Shown: positions 42,843 to 52,458, counted from the first letter of the stretch. The stretch is 64,000 bases of DNA from Hyphomicrobiaceae bacterium (GCA_041397645.1 JAWKWE010000005.1:248001-312000), one strand, 5' to 3'. Numbers and translations: made by a program. Notes: generated by a model from the letters alone, not told the origin.

Positions 42843-44156
42843 ATGGCATCAAAAGACGACAAACAGATCGAATCCGCGCGCGCACTGGTGCGTGAATTGT
42901 CCGACAAGCTCAACCTCGACGCCTTTGTGAGGCTCTGGGACGGCTCACGTCTGCCGCTGGGCAAGGGCGCGCAGGGCGAATTCGAGATCATGATCCGCGA
43001 TCCCGGCGTTATTGGCGCCATGATGCGCAGGCCGACGCTGGACACCATTATTCAGCAGTATGTCGCCAAGGGTGTCGACTTCTCCGGTGGAACTCTGGTC
43101 GACTTCGGCCATCAGCTTCAGAAAGACGGCAAGTCAGTAAAGTTGAAGCCCAAGGACCTCGCGCGGCTGGGGCTCAAGCTTGCACCCTTCATGTTTGCCA
43201 AGTCGGATGGCGCGAAAGACGCGCACGGCTTTGAGGGCGACATCACCGGCGGCAAACGTAAGACCGCTGACAACAAGGACTTCATTCAGTTCCATTACGA
43301 TTTATCGAACGACTTTTACGCGCTCTTTCTCGATCCCGAGATGGTCTATTCGTGCGCCTACTACACCGATTGGTCGAACGGGGTGGAGCAAGCGCAACGT
43401 GACAAGCTGGAGATGATCTGCCGCAAACTGCGCTTGAAACCGGGTGACAGGATGCTCGATATTGGCTCGGGTTGGGGTGGTCTCGTGTGTCACGCGGCGC
43501 AGAATTATGGCGTCAAAGCACATGGCTGCACGCTGTCGGAAGAGCAGCTTGCGTTTGCGCGCGAGAAGGTGAAGCGGCTTGGGCTTGAAGATCGCGTGAC
43601 CTTTGAGCTGATCGACTATTCGAATGTCACCGGAAGCTATGACAAGATTGCTTCGATCGGCATGTACGAGCATATCGGTTTGAAGAACATTCCGGCCTAC
43701 ATGTCGAAAGTGCGCTCGTTGCTCGCTGACGACGGTCTTTTTCTCAACCATGCCATCTCACGCAAGGCGCCCAAAGATAGCAAGGCCTGGTACAAAGGCC
43801 GCGTGCGGCCTGAGAAAAAGGCGATTGCGAAGTATATCTTCCCAGGCGGTGAGCTCGACGATGTCGGGCATTCGATCTCGGCGATGGAGCGCGCAGGTTT
43901 CGAGGTTCACGACGTCGAGGGCTGGCGTTTGCATTATGCGCGGACCTGCCAGCTATGGTGCGAGCGGCTCACGGCAAATCGCGAACAGGCCATAAAACAC
44001 GTAAGCGAAGAGAAGTATCGGATCTGGGTCGCCTATCTTGCAGGCGTCAGTCTGGCCTTTTCGCGTGGCACGTTGCGTCTGTTCCAGACATTGGCCTCCA
44101 AGAGTGCCAAGGGGCCTTCTCCGCTGCCTCCGACACGCGCCGATCTTTACCGCTGA
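42843..44156 (+). CDS. cfa: Cyclopropane-fatty-acyl-phospholipid synthase family protein
   Basis: 437 residues. SAM-binding motif MLDIGSGWGGLVCHAAQNYG, with the upstream family signature QFHYDLSNDFYALFLDPEMV and VYSCAYYTDWSNG, plus SIGMYEHIGLKNIPAYMSKV. Transfers a methylene group from SAM to unsaturated phospholipid acyl chains. The N-terminal 110 residues are the usual lipid-binding extension. Family relatives include SAM methyltransferases making other lipid modifications, so exact product is not certain. Sits beside fatty-acid genes. Confidence 0.9.
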   Translation: MASKDDKQIESARALVRELSDKLNLDAFVRLWDGSRLPLGKGAQGEFEIMIRDPGVIGAMMRRPTLDTIIQQYVAKGVDFSGGTLVDFGHQLQKDGKSVKLKPKDLARLGLKLAPFMFAKSDGAKDAHGFEGDITGGKRKTADNKDFIQFHYDLSNDFYALFLDPEMVYSCAYYTDWSNGVEQAQRDKLEMICRKLRLKPGDRMLDIGSGWGGLVCHAAQNYGVKAHGCTLSEEQLAFAREKVKRLGLEDRVTFELIDYSNVTGSYDKIASIGMYEHIGLKNIPAYMSKVRSLLADDGLFLNHAISRKAPKDSKAWYKGRVRPEKKAIAKYIFPGGELDDVGHSISAMERAGFEVHDVEGWRLHYARTCQLWCERLTANREQAIKHVSEEKYRIWVAYLAGVSLAFSRGTLRLFQTLASKSAKGPSPLPPTRADLYR

Positions 44157-44159
44157 AGC

Positions 44160-44603
44160 TCAGCTACCTTTGAGATGCGCTTCGCAGCGTTCGACGATCT
44201 CGCGCAGGTCTGCGAGGGCGGCATCGATATCGATCCGCTTCTTTTCAAGTTCGGTTATGGCAGCGGACACTTTGTCTAGCAGAAGTCGTGTCTGGGCGAA
44301 CTGACCAGGATCGCTGTCGTAAAGGGCGAGGTATTCGCCCACGTCCTCCACGGTGAAGCCGAGATTGCGTCCGCGCAGGATCAGCATCAGACGGGCACGA
44401 TCGCGCTTGGAATAGTGCCGCGATGTGCCGACGCGCTTGGGTGCGATCAAACCGCGGCTTTCGTAGAAACGGATTGTGCGTGTTGTAATGCCGAATTCGC
44501 TCGCGAGGTCTGATATCGAATAGGTCTCGCGCGCGGCTGTATCACCGGGCGCCGGTTCAGCATTCAAAGAGGCGCTGCCCTTTGGCGCGCGGGGCGAACT
44601 CAT
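44160..44603 (-). CDS. MerR-family regulator, LiuR-like
   Basis: 147 residues: disordered N-terminal tail (about 1-25), winged helix-turn-helix YSISDLASEFGITTRTIRFY, then YESRGLIAPKR, RARLMLILRGRNLGFTVEDV, and a dimerisation coiled coil (LLLDKVSAAITELEKKRID). No metal-binding cysteines at the C-terminus, so not a metal-responsive MerR. It lies 34 bases behind fadD on the same strand, so it is probably co-expressed. LiuR-type regulators control fatty- and branched-chain acid degradation, which makes the palindrome at 36101 a candidate target. Confidence 0.85.
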   Translation of the reverse strand: MSSPRAPKGSASLNAEPAPGDTAARETYSISDLASEFGITTRTIRFYESRGLIAPKRVGTSRHYSKRDRARLMLILRGRNLGFTVEDVGEYLALYDSDPGQFAQTRLLLDKVSAAITELEKKRIDIDAALADLREIVERCEAHLKGS

Positions 44604-44637
44604 GCCAGGGCCTTTATCCTTTGGAGCGGTGCGGAGC

Positions 44638-46341
44638 TTATGCCTGTTTGCGGGCTTCCTCGGCCATCAGCTCCTTTTTCGAGAGTTTGCCGATCATGGT
44701 CTTTGGCAGACTGTCTCGAAACTCGATCTGCGACGGCATTTCGATCTTTGAGATCTTGGATTCCAGGTGTCTGAGAATGTCAGTGGAGGTCGCACTCATT
44801 CCGGACTTGAGCTTGATGAAGGCTTTGGGAGCTTCACCGCGATATCCGTCTTTAATGCCGATAACGGTCACTTCCTCCACTGCCGGGTGCTCGTAGATCG
44901 CCTCCTCGATGCGGCGCGGGTAGACGTTGAAACCAGAGCAAATGATAAGATCCTTGATGCGATCGACGATGAAAAAGAAGCCTTTTTCATTCATCACGGC
45001 GACGTCTCCCGTGCGCAGGTAGTCGCCCATGAACTGGGCGGCCGTCTCGTTGGGTTTGTTCCAATATCCCTTCATGACCTGCGGACCTTTGACGCATAAT
45101 TCTCCGCGCTCGCCTTGAGGCACCTCCTGGGAGGGATCGGTCAGGCTACGCAGCGATATCAGCGTTTGCGGCAAGGGGACGCCGATGGAGCCGGAAACGA
45201 CCTCCCCGTCCATCGGATTGCAAGTGACGACGGGAGAAGCCTCCGACAGTCCGTAGCCTTCCACCACACACGAACCGGTCAGTTCCTCGAATTGCAGCTT
45301 GACCTCAAGCGGAAGGGGAGCGCCACCCGAGATGCAGAACTTCATCGACGACATGTCGAAGCTTTTCAGTTTCGGATGATTGAGCATGGCCGTGAAGATC
45401 GTAGGCACTGCCGGCATCATGGTCGGCTTTTGCTTGTGAATGAGGCCGAGGGCCTCGTCCAGCTGGAAGCGAGGCATCAGGATGATCGTGGCCGCCTTGG
45501 CGATCCCCATGTTCATCACGACCGTCATGGCGAATACATGGAAGAGCGGCAACGCTCCCAAGACCTTCTCCTCGCCTTGTTTCAGGCTGGTCGCCCATGC
45601 GTTGATCTGTGTGGCGTTCGCATAGAGGTTCGTATGGGTCAGCATTGCGCCCTTAGGCGTGCCCGTGGTTCCGCCCGTGTACTGGAGCACGGCGACGTCG
45701 TCATCCGGGTTGATGGCTACCGGCTTCAAGGTCGTGCCAGATTTTTCAACCTTTGCCCCCGCCACAATCCGGTCGGCGACGCGGGAACCGGAGATGTCTG
45801 CCACCTCCTTGCGTTTGAAGAGCTTGAACAGCAGCGCCAATGGAGGCGGCAGCAACGGAGCGAAGGGTACGACGATGGCCCTCTCCAGCACTGCGTTATC
45901 GACAAGTGTCTCGACCTTCCCAAAGAGGGCGGCAAGATCGTGAGTAATCATGATGCGCGTGTCGCTGTCGCGCGCCTGGAAGGTCAGTTCTTCAATGGTA
46001 TAGAGGGGGTTGAAGTTTACGACCGTCCCACCGGCTTTCAGAATTGCGAAGTAATAGATGATGAAGGTTGGAGTATTAGGTAGAAATAGTCCAACTTTAG
46101 TACCTTTCGTCACGCCCAGGCTCTGGAGGCCGGCAGCCACGCGCTGGACTTGGTCCGCAAGGGACCCGTAGGTGGTGCTCTTTCCTTTGAAAACAATCGC
46201 GGGATTGGCGGCGAAGTCCCTAACGGCATCGTCGAGAAGGGCGGTTAAGGGACGGCCGGTGAGATCCATGCCCCAGTCCACGCCCTGGGAATAGCTGCTC
46301 ACCCAGATTGGCGTGCCCGCGCCTGAAATCGTCTGGTTCAT
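44638..46341 (-). CDS. fadD: Long-chain fatty acid-CoA ligase
   Basis: 567 residues from ATG 46341, chosen for GGAGGGGAGGTT directly upstream; the frame opens at 46452. ANL motifs: LQYTGGTTGTPKGAMLTHTN (P-loop), EGYGLSEASPVVTCNP, YLRTGDVAVMNEKGFFFIVD, IKDLIICSGFNVYPRRIEEA and the catalytic Lys in SLPKTMIGKLSKKEL. Activates fatty acids for beta-oxidation, consistent with fadE-fadJ-fadI upstream on the other strand. Probably transcribed with the MerR regulator behind it. Confidence 0.93.
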   Translation of the reverse strand: MNQTISGAGTPIWVSSYSQGVDWGMDLTGRPLTALLDDAVRDFAANPAIVFKGKSTTYGSLADQVQRVAAGLQSLGVTKGTKVGLFLPNTPTFIIYYFAILKAGGTVVNFNPLYTIEELTFQARDSDTRIMITHDLAALFGKVETLVDNAVLERAIVVPFAPLLPPPLALLFKLFKRKEVADISGSRVADRIVAGAKVEKSGTTLKPVAINPDDDVAVLQYTGGTTGTPKGAMLTHTNLYANATQINAWATSLKQGEEKVLGALPLFHVFAMTVVMNMGIAKAATIILMPRFQLDEALGLIHKQKPTMMPAVPTIFTAMLNHPKLKSFDMSSMKFCISGGAPLPLEVKLQFEELTGSCVVEGYGLSEASPVVTCNPMDGEVVSGSIGVPLPQTLISLRSLTDPSQEVPQGERGELCVKGPQVMKGYWNKPNETAAQFMGDYLRTGDVAVMNEKGFFFIVDRIKDLIICSGFNVYPRRIEEAIYEHPAVEEVTVIGIKDGYRGEAPKAFIKLKSGMSATSTDILRHLESKISKIEMPSQIEFRDSLPKTMIGKLSKKELMAEEARKQA

Positions 46342-46756
46342 GTTAACCTCCCCTCCGGCTTGATCTTTTGTTGTGCGCAGCTGGGTCGCTGATGCAACTT
46401 CTGCGGCCACGCGATTTGCCGGCTCAATCGTCTGAATTACGAGATTGAACACTTTTTTCGCGGAGCTGACCAGAAGATGGCGGACGCAAAAACTGGAATT
46501 AACACTTCTGGGGTAGGGTGGTGCTGGTAGCTGGAAAGTGGCAGGCTAGGGGGCAAACGACACATATTCGTGGGAGGCTGAGGACGGGCTTTTCTCGCCC
46601 TGATTTGGCGCGGTTTCCCTGTGACGGCACGTAGCTGGACTTGCCCAGCATTTAAGGATATGTGACGGTCCAGCTTGTTGATTATCCGGTCTTGCAATAC
46701 TTAGAGACCAAGCAGAACGCAACCTTCGGCGAGCATCGCCAAGGTGGGAGAGTGAA
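46342..46756. other. Divergent intergenic region between fadD and the acyl carrier gene
   Basis: No gene recognised. Contains the fadD ribosome site (46342-46356) and, at 46746-46750, GGGAG before the carrier protein ATG. I searched it by eye for the fadE-type palindrome and did not find it. Confidence 0.45.
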
Positions 46757-47014
46757 ATGGACGAAGTCGCGACTAAGATTATCGATATTCTCAAGAAGCA
46801 TATGAAGGAGCCGCGCGACGACATCACGCTCGACACCGCGCTGACGGACCTCAAGATTGAATCGCTTGATCTTGCGATGATCGTTTTCGACATCGAAGAC
46901 GGTTTTGGCATTGAGATTCCGTACAATGCCAATGAGGACGTCGAAGACTTCAAGACCGTGGGTTCGGTTGTCGACCGCGTCAAGTCTCTGATTGCGGCCA
47001 AGGCCAACGCTTAA
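46757..47014 (+). CDS. Acyl carrier protein (non-canonical)
   Basis: 85 residues. Helix II motif LKIESLDLAMIVFDIEDGFG with Ser36 as the phosphopantetheine site; the usual D-S-L is E-S-L. Acidic, alpha-helical, ACP size. A general AcpP would normally sit with fabD/fabG; here the only neighbour is a ketoacyl-ACP synthase 134 bases downstream. The pair recalls specialised carrier/condensing pairs such as NodF/NodE or AcpXL with FabF-like partners. Good ribosome site GGGAG six bases before ATG. Confidence 0.87.
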   Translation: MDEVATKIIDILKKHMKEPRDDITLDTALTDLKIESLDLAMIVFDIEDGFGIEIPYNANEDVEDFKTVGSVVDRVKSLIAAKANA

Positions 47015-47028
47015 TGCGTCAAGGCTTC

Positions 47029-47054
47029 GAGGGCATCCGCTACAGGACGCCCTC
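47029..47054 (+). promoter_or_regulatory. Hairpin between acp and fabF-like genes
   Basis: GAGGGCATCC and GGACGCCCTC form a 10-bp stem with one mismatch and a 6-base loop. No T-run follows, so it is not a standard terminator; it may set relative expression of the two genes. Confidence 0.45.
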
Positions 47055-47148
47055 AGCCTCTTGTCTCACGGATGGATGTGAGCACGGCGCGCTGCGAGCC
47101 CTCGTGGCGCGTCCATTTGGTATTTCAAGATAAGAAAGAGCGAAGCTT

Positions 47149-48393
47149 ATGACTAAAGCGGGCGGCGCACGTAGAGTCGTGATCACAGGTCTTGGCGCCG
47201 TGACGCCGATCGGGACGACTGTCGATGAAATGTGGGCGAGCATGAAGCAGGGCAAGAGCGGCACCAGCGCGCTCGGCGGCTTCCCACTCGACGATCTGAA
47301 AATTCTGATCGCAGCCCAGATTAAAGACTTCGACCACAAAGCCCGCCTCAAGCATTTCAAGCGCGACCGTATTATTACGCTCGCCGACCGTTACTCATGG
47401 TTCGCCGCCGTGGCTGCCGATGAGGCCATGCGTCAGTCCGGACTGGACTATCCTTTTGAGAAGCCTTATCGGGCGGCCTGCATCATAGGCTCGGGTGCCG
47501 GCGGTCTGACGACCTACGAAACCGCCTATCGCGACTTGTTCATTCACAACAAGCGCGCGACCCATCCCCTGACACTGCTGCGCATCATCGGATCTTCGGC
47601 CTCTGCCCATGTGGGCATCGAGTTCGGTATCAAGGGTCCAACCTTTGCGACCTGCTCGGCGTGCTCGACCGCAACGCACGCCATCGGCATTGCGCGCGAC
47701 TATATCCGAGACGGCATCGTTGATGTGGCAATTGCGGGTGCATCCGAAAGCGTCATCAACTACGGAACGATGAAGGCTTGGCAGGCGCTTCACGTGCTCT
47801 CGCCGGAAGGCTGCTTCCCGTTCGCCAAGAAGCGCAACGGCACAGTGCTGGGCGAGGGCGCCGGCATCCTCGTGATGGAAAGCCTGGAACACGCCAAGGC
47901 GCGCGGCGCCACGATCCTCGCCGAGCTGTGCGGTTACGGTATGGCATCGGACAGTCAGGACATGGTCAAGCCGACGGTCGAAGGTCCGAGCGTCGCCATG
48001 CAAATGGCACTCGATGATGCCGGCATCACGGCCAAGGACATCGACTATCTCAACGCGCACGGCACGGCGACGGCCGACAACGACATCAATGAGACGAAGG
48101 CCATCAAAAACGTGTTTGGCGATCACGCCTACAAGGTCGCCATTTCGTCGACGAAATCGATGACGGGCCATCCGTTGGGCGCAGGTGGCGGTATCGAGGC
48201 CGCGACCTGCATCAAGGCAATGCAGGAGCAATGGGCCCCCCCGACGATCGGGCTTGATGAGCCCGGCGAGGGTTGCGACCTCGACTACATTCCAAACACG
48301 GGCCGCGCCCTCAAAATCGGCTACACCATGTCGAACAGCTTTGCCTTCGGTGGCCTCAACGCAGTGTTGGTTTTCGGTCCTCCGCCAGCCTAA
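47149..48393 (+). CDS. Beta-ketoacyl-ACP synthase II-like (FabF/NodE-type)
   Basis: 414 residues. Condensing-enzyme triad: Cys172 in ATCSACSTATHAIG, His304 in LNAHGTATADND, His341 in STKSMTGHPLGAGGG, Lys336 nearby. It elongates acyl-ACP with malonyl-ACP. The regular partner would be the ACP just upstream. Sequence around IGSGAGGLTTYETAYRDLF differs from the housekeeping FabF that I would expect with fabD/fabG, supporting a special product such as a very-long-chain or branched acid (inference). Confidence 0.87.
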   Translation: MTKAGGARRVVITGLGAVTPIGTTVDEMWASMKQGKSGTSALGGFPLDDLKILIAAQIKDFDHKARLKHFKRDRIITLADRYSWFAAVAADEAMRQSGLDYPFEKPYRAACIIGSGAGGLTTYETAYRDLFIHNKRATHPLTLLRIIGSSASAHVGIEFGIKGPTFATCSACSTATHAIGIARDYIRDGIVDVAIAGASESVINYGTMKAWQALHVLSPEGCFPFAKKRNGTVLGEGAGILVMESLEHAKARGATILAELCGYGMASDSQDMVKPTVEGPSVAMQMALDDAGITAKDIDYLNAHGTATADNDINETKAIKNVFGDHAYKVAISSTKSMTGHPLGAGGGIEAATCIKAMQEQWAPPTIGLDEPGEGCDLDYIPNTGRALKIGYTMSNSFAFGGLNAVLVFGPPPA

Positions 48394-48518
48394 ATTGGCT
48401 ACTTTTTGCGCAATCTGCACTTGAATGAATGCCGTCCCGATGAGAGATTATCGGGCCATCTCCCGACTTCGCTTCGGGTGTTGGCCAATTCTTTGGCGCA
48501 GATGAGTGCGGGGCCGGC

Positions 48519-48899
48519 ATGCGCGAAGTCGTGATAAGTGCAGGAAGTATCAGCGTTCGCGCTAGGCTTCTTGATACCCCGACCGCCGCCAGGATCTGGG
48601 AGGCATTGCCTATCTATGCCTCGGCTCAGACCTGGGGTGCCGAGGTCTATTTTCAGACCGATGTCACGTCCGACCCGGAACCGAATGCCCGCGACCTCAT
48701 CAAGCCGGGCGAGATTGCCTTTTGGCCCGACGGCGATGCCATTGCGATTGGTTTCGGCCCGACTCCCATTTCGCGCTCCAAATGCGAAATTCGCTTCGTT
48801 AGCCCATGCAACGTTTGGGCTGAAGCACTTGACGACGTGAAACAATTTAAGAGCGTCCACGCCGGCGAAAAGATCAGCGTCGTTCCTGCGCCAGCGTAA
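48519..48899 (+). CDS. Cyclophilin-like fold protein
   Basis: 126 residues. Resembles the TM1367/DUF369 cyclophilin-like family: ISVRARLLDTPTAARIWEAL, WGAEVYFQTDVTS, DLIKPGEIAFWPDGDAIAIG, FGPTPISR and NVWAEALDDV. Function of this family is unknown; no peptidyl-prolyl isomerase activity is established. Encoded alone, about 125 bases after the ketoacyl synthase. Confidence 0.72.
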   Translation: MREVVISAGSISVRARLLDTPTAARIWEALPIYASAQTWGAEVYFQTDVTSDPEPNARDLIKPGEIAFWPDGDAIAIGFGPTPISRSKCEIRFVSPCNVWAEALDDVKQFKSVHAGEKISVVPAPA

Positions 48900-48977
48900 G
48901 TAACACCCCGAATATATCTTCAGATCGAACTCTATCATCTTTGTTGCGTAAGTGACGGCGATAGAGGGGGTGGTCCA

Positions 48978-49520
48978 TTGCCATTGGGCAAGCAGAAGGT
49001 CTTCGGCATAGGTTTTCATAAAACCGGAACCAAGACGTTAGGTCAGGCGCTGACCACGTTGGGTTACCGCGTCAAGGGCCCGTTTGGGGCGCAAGACCCC
49101 GACATCGCAAAGGTGGCTTTGCGCCGCGCACTCGAGATTGCCCGCAGCTACGATGCATTCAACGACAATCCCTGGGCAATTTTGTTCAAGGACTTGGATG
49201 CAAACTTCCCCGGAAGCAAATTCATTCTGACTCGCAGGGCGGAGGACAGATGGCTCCGCAGTCAAATTAGATATTTCGGCGCTAAATCCACACCGATGCG
49301 TGAGTGGATCTATGGCGTGGGCTCGCCGCTTGGCAATGAGGACGTCTACCTTCGGCGCTATCGCCAGCATAATGCTGCGGTGCTGTCGTATTTTTGCAGG
49401 CGGCCTGACGACCTTCTCATCATGGACTTTGAAAGGAAGGATGGTTGGGCGCAATTATGCGGCTTTCTGCGCGCCAATCGACCCTGTGTGCCGTTCCCCC
49501 ATGCCAATCCCACCCTCTAG
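48978..49520 (+). CDS. Sulfotransferase family protein
   Basis: 180 residues. 5'-phosphosulfate-binding P-loop GIGFHKTGTKTLGQALTTLG at residues about 9-28, then a 3'-phosphate site in KFILTRRAEDRWLRS, as in Sulfotransfer-type domains that use PAPS. No membrane segment or signal peptide. Start TTG 48978 follows a G-rich AGAGGGGGTGG; a later start is possible. It is the first of four sulfation-related genes. Acceptor unknown. Confidence 0.75.
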   Translation: MPLGKQKVFGIGFHKTGTKTLGQALTTLGYRVKGPFGAQDPDIAKVALRRALEIARSYDAFNDNPWAILFKDLDANFPGSKFILTRRAEDRWLRSQIRYFGAKSTPMREWIYGVGSPLGNEDVYLRRYRQHNAAVLSYFCRRPDDLLIMDFERKDGWAQLCGFLRANRPCVPFPHANPTL

Positions 49521-49580
49521 TTGACGGGTTGCATTATGCAGCGGATCGGGCTCGCGATACTGACCCTCTGTCAGAGGATG

Positions 49581-51410
49581 TCAGCTTGCTGCGGTATCAA
49601 TAAGGAACTTCTGCGCTATGCTCCAGTTGTGTGCAGCGTAGGCGCTCGCCAGATGGCGCTCTTCGTCAGTAAGCGAAAATTTCTTGGCCTGGTCGCCGAT
49701 AAGACCCTCGATCTCCAGGATGAGATTTTCCGCCCGTTCCTTGTCGGGGACCGAGAGCTTGTAGCGATTTACGATGCGCACGATCTCGATACCGGGGCTG
49801 CGCATCGTCGTGTTCTGTCGCGGCATCGTTGGCAATTCGATGTCTATCACGCGCTTAGCAAGCGTCTCGGCAATGCTGCGATGATATGCAAACGCATGGA
49901 CGCACTCTTCGCCAAACACTTCCTGACATTGAAAAATGAATCCGGTGTAGTCGAGATGCCTGCGAAACCATCGTTCGTTCATGGCCTCGGCAAATGAAAT
50001 GTCGCGTCCATAAACCCGCTCAGCGACGCCAGGGAAGTTTGGGTTGGTGAGATATTGCGCATACAGAGACTCGGCAAAACTCACAGGCTCGCGGAAGCAC
50101 ACCCAAAGCTCGAAGTCGAAATTCTGTACGATGGCCTTGAACATGCCGACGCTTTCAGGATTGAAATCCCACCAGTGATTGAAAATCCCCTCAGTGGACA
50201 TGAAGACTGTATGCGTGTTGGGCGGCATGTCGGCGAGCGCGGTTTCGAGATGCTCCGCAATGAGATTGCTCTTTTTCGAGCGCATCATGTCGACTAGTCG
50301 CTGGTGCTTGGGCATCGGCGTTTTGGATGGCTGCGGGTACCAGACACCGTGCTCTGCCAATGTTTTCCGGTTTGTCCCCAGATGCCATTGCAGGGACGAA
50401 GTGCCAGTCTTGGGCGTTCCGACGTGGAGAATGAATCGTAAGCGTCGTGAAAAGCTCGAAAGCTGGTTCCTGATCCCTTCGACTTGGGCGCTCTCTATGG
50501 CGACTATAGGAGCGGTGAATTGTTGCGCTTGATGACGCTTCAAACGCTCGAAGAACGGCACGTCGATGCTATCTGGCAAGAGTCGATTGAATTTGCCTGA
50601 CGCAGGTTTGACCCGGTCATCGAGATTGTAGGCGGGATCGACGCGGCCGAACTCGTCCAGGCACCAATGGTAGTGAAGAACGCGGACCGGAGCGTTGAGA
50701 TCCACCGACAGCGGCCTTCTCGGCCGATGGCACGGAAAGTTCCAGTTCGTGCTGAGCAACTCATAGGGGAGCTTCAGCGAACACAGGGCCATGCCGTAGG
50801 AGATCTGGTCGATATGCTTGCGGTGACCTGGATCGACGACAAGGTCGCTGGTCGAAAAAAGCAATTCAGCTAAGCGGCACCACTCTGCGTGAAGCTGCCG
50901 ATGATAGCGCCAGGGGATGTAGAGAAATCCGCCGTTGAAATTGGATTTGAATGTCTGTCCATTGCCCCATTCGCAAAGGACGACCTCAGGATGATCGATG
51001 CCCGCGGCCTCATAGAGGCGTTCGAGAACATCAAGCGGAGGGTTGGGGGCATCGACGATCTTGCCCCAGCAAACGGACGTGTCGGGGAGGTCCAGTGGTT
51101 CGACAACTGCCAGATCGATATCGAGCAGGAAAATACCTTCGACATCGGCGCGATTGAAACTCTCCAGATCTTCGAGTTGACGAAGCTTGTTGCAGTATTT
51201 CTGGTCGAGATAGGGCTCGACTCGTCGCGCTCTGCATCCCAACTTCTCGAAATAATCCAGAACGTCCTTTTCTACGTCATCGGTGTGATGCACGAGGATG
51301 TCGGCTGCGTCTGCATTCGCCATCTTCATCAGGCCGGCGACCAAGAGCGACGCTTTGTAGGCATGATCGAGCGGGCGATCGATGAGAAAGGAATAAAGAT
51401 GGCGACCCAT
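49581..51410 (-). CDS. Glycosyltransferase-sulfotransferase fusion protein
   Basis: 609 residues. Residues about 1-290 look like a GT-A nucleotide-sugar transferase: LLDIDLAVVEPL carries a D-x-D (97-99), SNFNGGFLYIPWRYH and LHYHWCLDEF follow. Residues about 320-590 are a sulfotransferase: P-loop FILHVGTPKTGTSSLQWHLG (328-344) and a candidate 3'-phosphate site in FELWVCFREPVSFAESLYAQ. Both domains lack a signal peptide. One protein may thus add a sugar and sulfate, or sulfate a nearby residue. No family with this exact pairing is known to me. Codon/GC content appears lower than the window average. Confidence 0.76.
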   Translation of the reverse strand: MGRHLYSFLIDRPLDHAYKASLLVAGLMKMANADAADILVHHTDDVEKDVLDYFEKLGCRARRVEPYLDQKYCNKLRQLEDLESFNRADVEGIFLLDIDLAVVEPLDLPDTSVCWGKIVDAPNPPLDVLERLYEAAGIDHPEVVLCEWGNGQTFKSNFNGGFLYIPWRYHRQLHAEWCRLAELLFSTSDLVVDPGHRKHIDQISYGMALCSLKLPYELLSTNWNFPCHRPRRPLSVDLNAPVRVLHYHWCLDEFGRVDPAYNLDDRVKPASGKFNRLLPDSIDVPFFERLKRHQAQQFTAPIVAIESAQVEGIRNQLSSFSRRLRFILHVGTPKTGTSSLQWHLGTNRKTLAEHGVWYPQPSKTPMPKHQRLVDMMRSKKSNLIAEHLETALADMPPNTHTVFMSTEGIFNHWWDFNPESVGMFKAIVQNFDFELWVCFREPVSFAESLYAQYLTNPNFPGVAERVYGRDISFAEAMNERWFRRHLDYTGFIFQCQEVFGEECVHAFAYHRSIAETLAKRVIDIELPTMPRQNTTMRSPGIEIVRIVNRYKLSVPDKERAENLILEIEGLIGDQAKKFSLTDEERHLASAYAAHNWSIAQKFLIDTAAS

Positions 51411-51675
51411 AGAAGCCGATAGTCCCCGAGTTAGTTCCTCCGATCAATGCTATCGGTCATCGCCTTGCCGCCGTCCAGACCATTTTGGGAGGACAATCTG
51501 TTTGCTCGGAAAATCGCAACAATTGAGGAAGTGGACATAACGAAATTGGCTACGCAGGCGATTCGCGCATCGTGCGCGGTCCCTTGATTCGCGCAACGCT
51601 CGTGAGTCATCGATCGACTTCTCCCCGAAGGGACCGCCGATCACGCCGACTTTAGATCGGTCGGGGCTGGCGCAG

Positions 51676-52458
51676 TCAGCCGGTTTGCATTGGTTCGACG
51701 TAGGATGGATCGAGCCAATCGCTGAGGGCGATTTGCGTCAATTGCGATGTTTCTTCGATGTCGCCTGCGTAAACTGAATCGAGGTAGGCTCGTGCCGATT
51801 TAGGCATCGGTATCCTGGTAGATGGCCTCTCAGGCACGATGTACTTTGGTGACACCGACCTTTGAAGTTGATGAGCAATGCCAAGAAAAGTTTCGACGGT
51901 TTCCAGGACGTGGCCAGGCTCGCGCCACAAAGCATCGGTTCGCAGAAAGCAGATCTGCTCCTTTGGAAAAAACTCGAGAAGCTGCTTAATCTGTTCTGCG
52001 TAGAAACCACGCTCGACGAAGGAGTGGATGCGATGAATGCCCTGCGTGGCACTCATGCGTCGCCTTCCGAGATCTGAAATGGCTTCCTCAAAGCTGAGGA
52101 GTTCGCGCCTTCTCGTGTGTTCCATTTGCCAATGCGAATGCGCTCGCAAAGAAGGATGGCGGAGCAGCATGAGAAGTTTCGCGCTTGGATTGTATCGATG
52201 GAGTCGGGCGATGGCTTCTGGCCAATACGTGTAGATTGGAGTTGCCTCGCCGCGGAGCACGTCCTGTGAGTTCCATTCGAATTGGCCATGTAGGTGGTTA
52301 TGGTCGGGAGAAAGCCAGTTGTTTGCTTCGTTGTCGAAGTGATGGACTTCCTTGACACGCGCCATTTGAATTGCAGTATGCTGCCGAAGGTACGTGTCAA
52401 GAGCGGTTGTTCCACCTTTTTGCACGCCCACAATGAAAAAATCGACCTTGCACCCCAT
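51676..52458 (-). CDS. PAPS-dependent sulfotransferase
   Basis: 260 residues. P-loop FFIVGVQKGGTTALDTYLRQ (about 7-26), 3'-phosphate site in LLMLLRHPSLRAHSHWQMEH (LRHP and Ser), Sulfotransfer_1/3 architecture. KEVHHFDNEANNW is typical of bacterial heparan-like/carbohydrate sulfotransferases. GAGGGGCAG precedes the ATG. Divergent from the sulfatase by 52 bases, so both may share a control region. Acceptor unknown. Confidence 0.85.
   Translation of the reverse strand: MGCKVDFFIVGVQKGGTTALDTYLRQHTAIQMARVKEVHHFDNEANNWLSPDHNHLHGQFEWNSQDVLRGEATPIYTYWPEAIARLHRYNPSAKLLMLLRHPSLRAHSHWQMEHTRRRELLSFEEAISDLGRRRMSATQGIHRIHSFVERGFYAEQIKQLLEFFPKEQICFLRTDALWREPGHVLETVETFLGIAHQLQRSVSPKYIVPERPSTRIPMPKSARAYLDSVYAGDIEETSQLTQIALSDWLDPSYVEPMQTG

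Noticed and set aside
46342..46756. Search for a second copy of the fadE operator upstream of fadD
   Set aside because: No ACGTATAGGTCAA-like half-site was seen, so shared control by this motif is not supported there.
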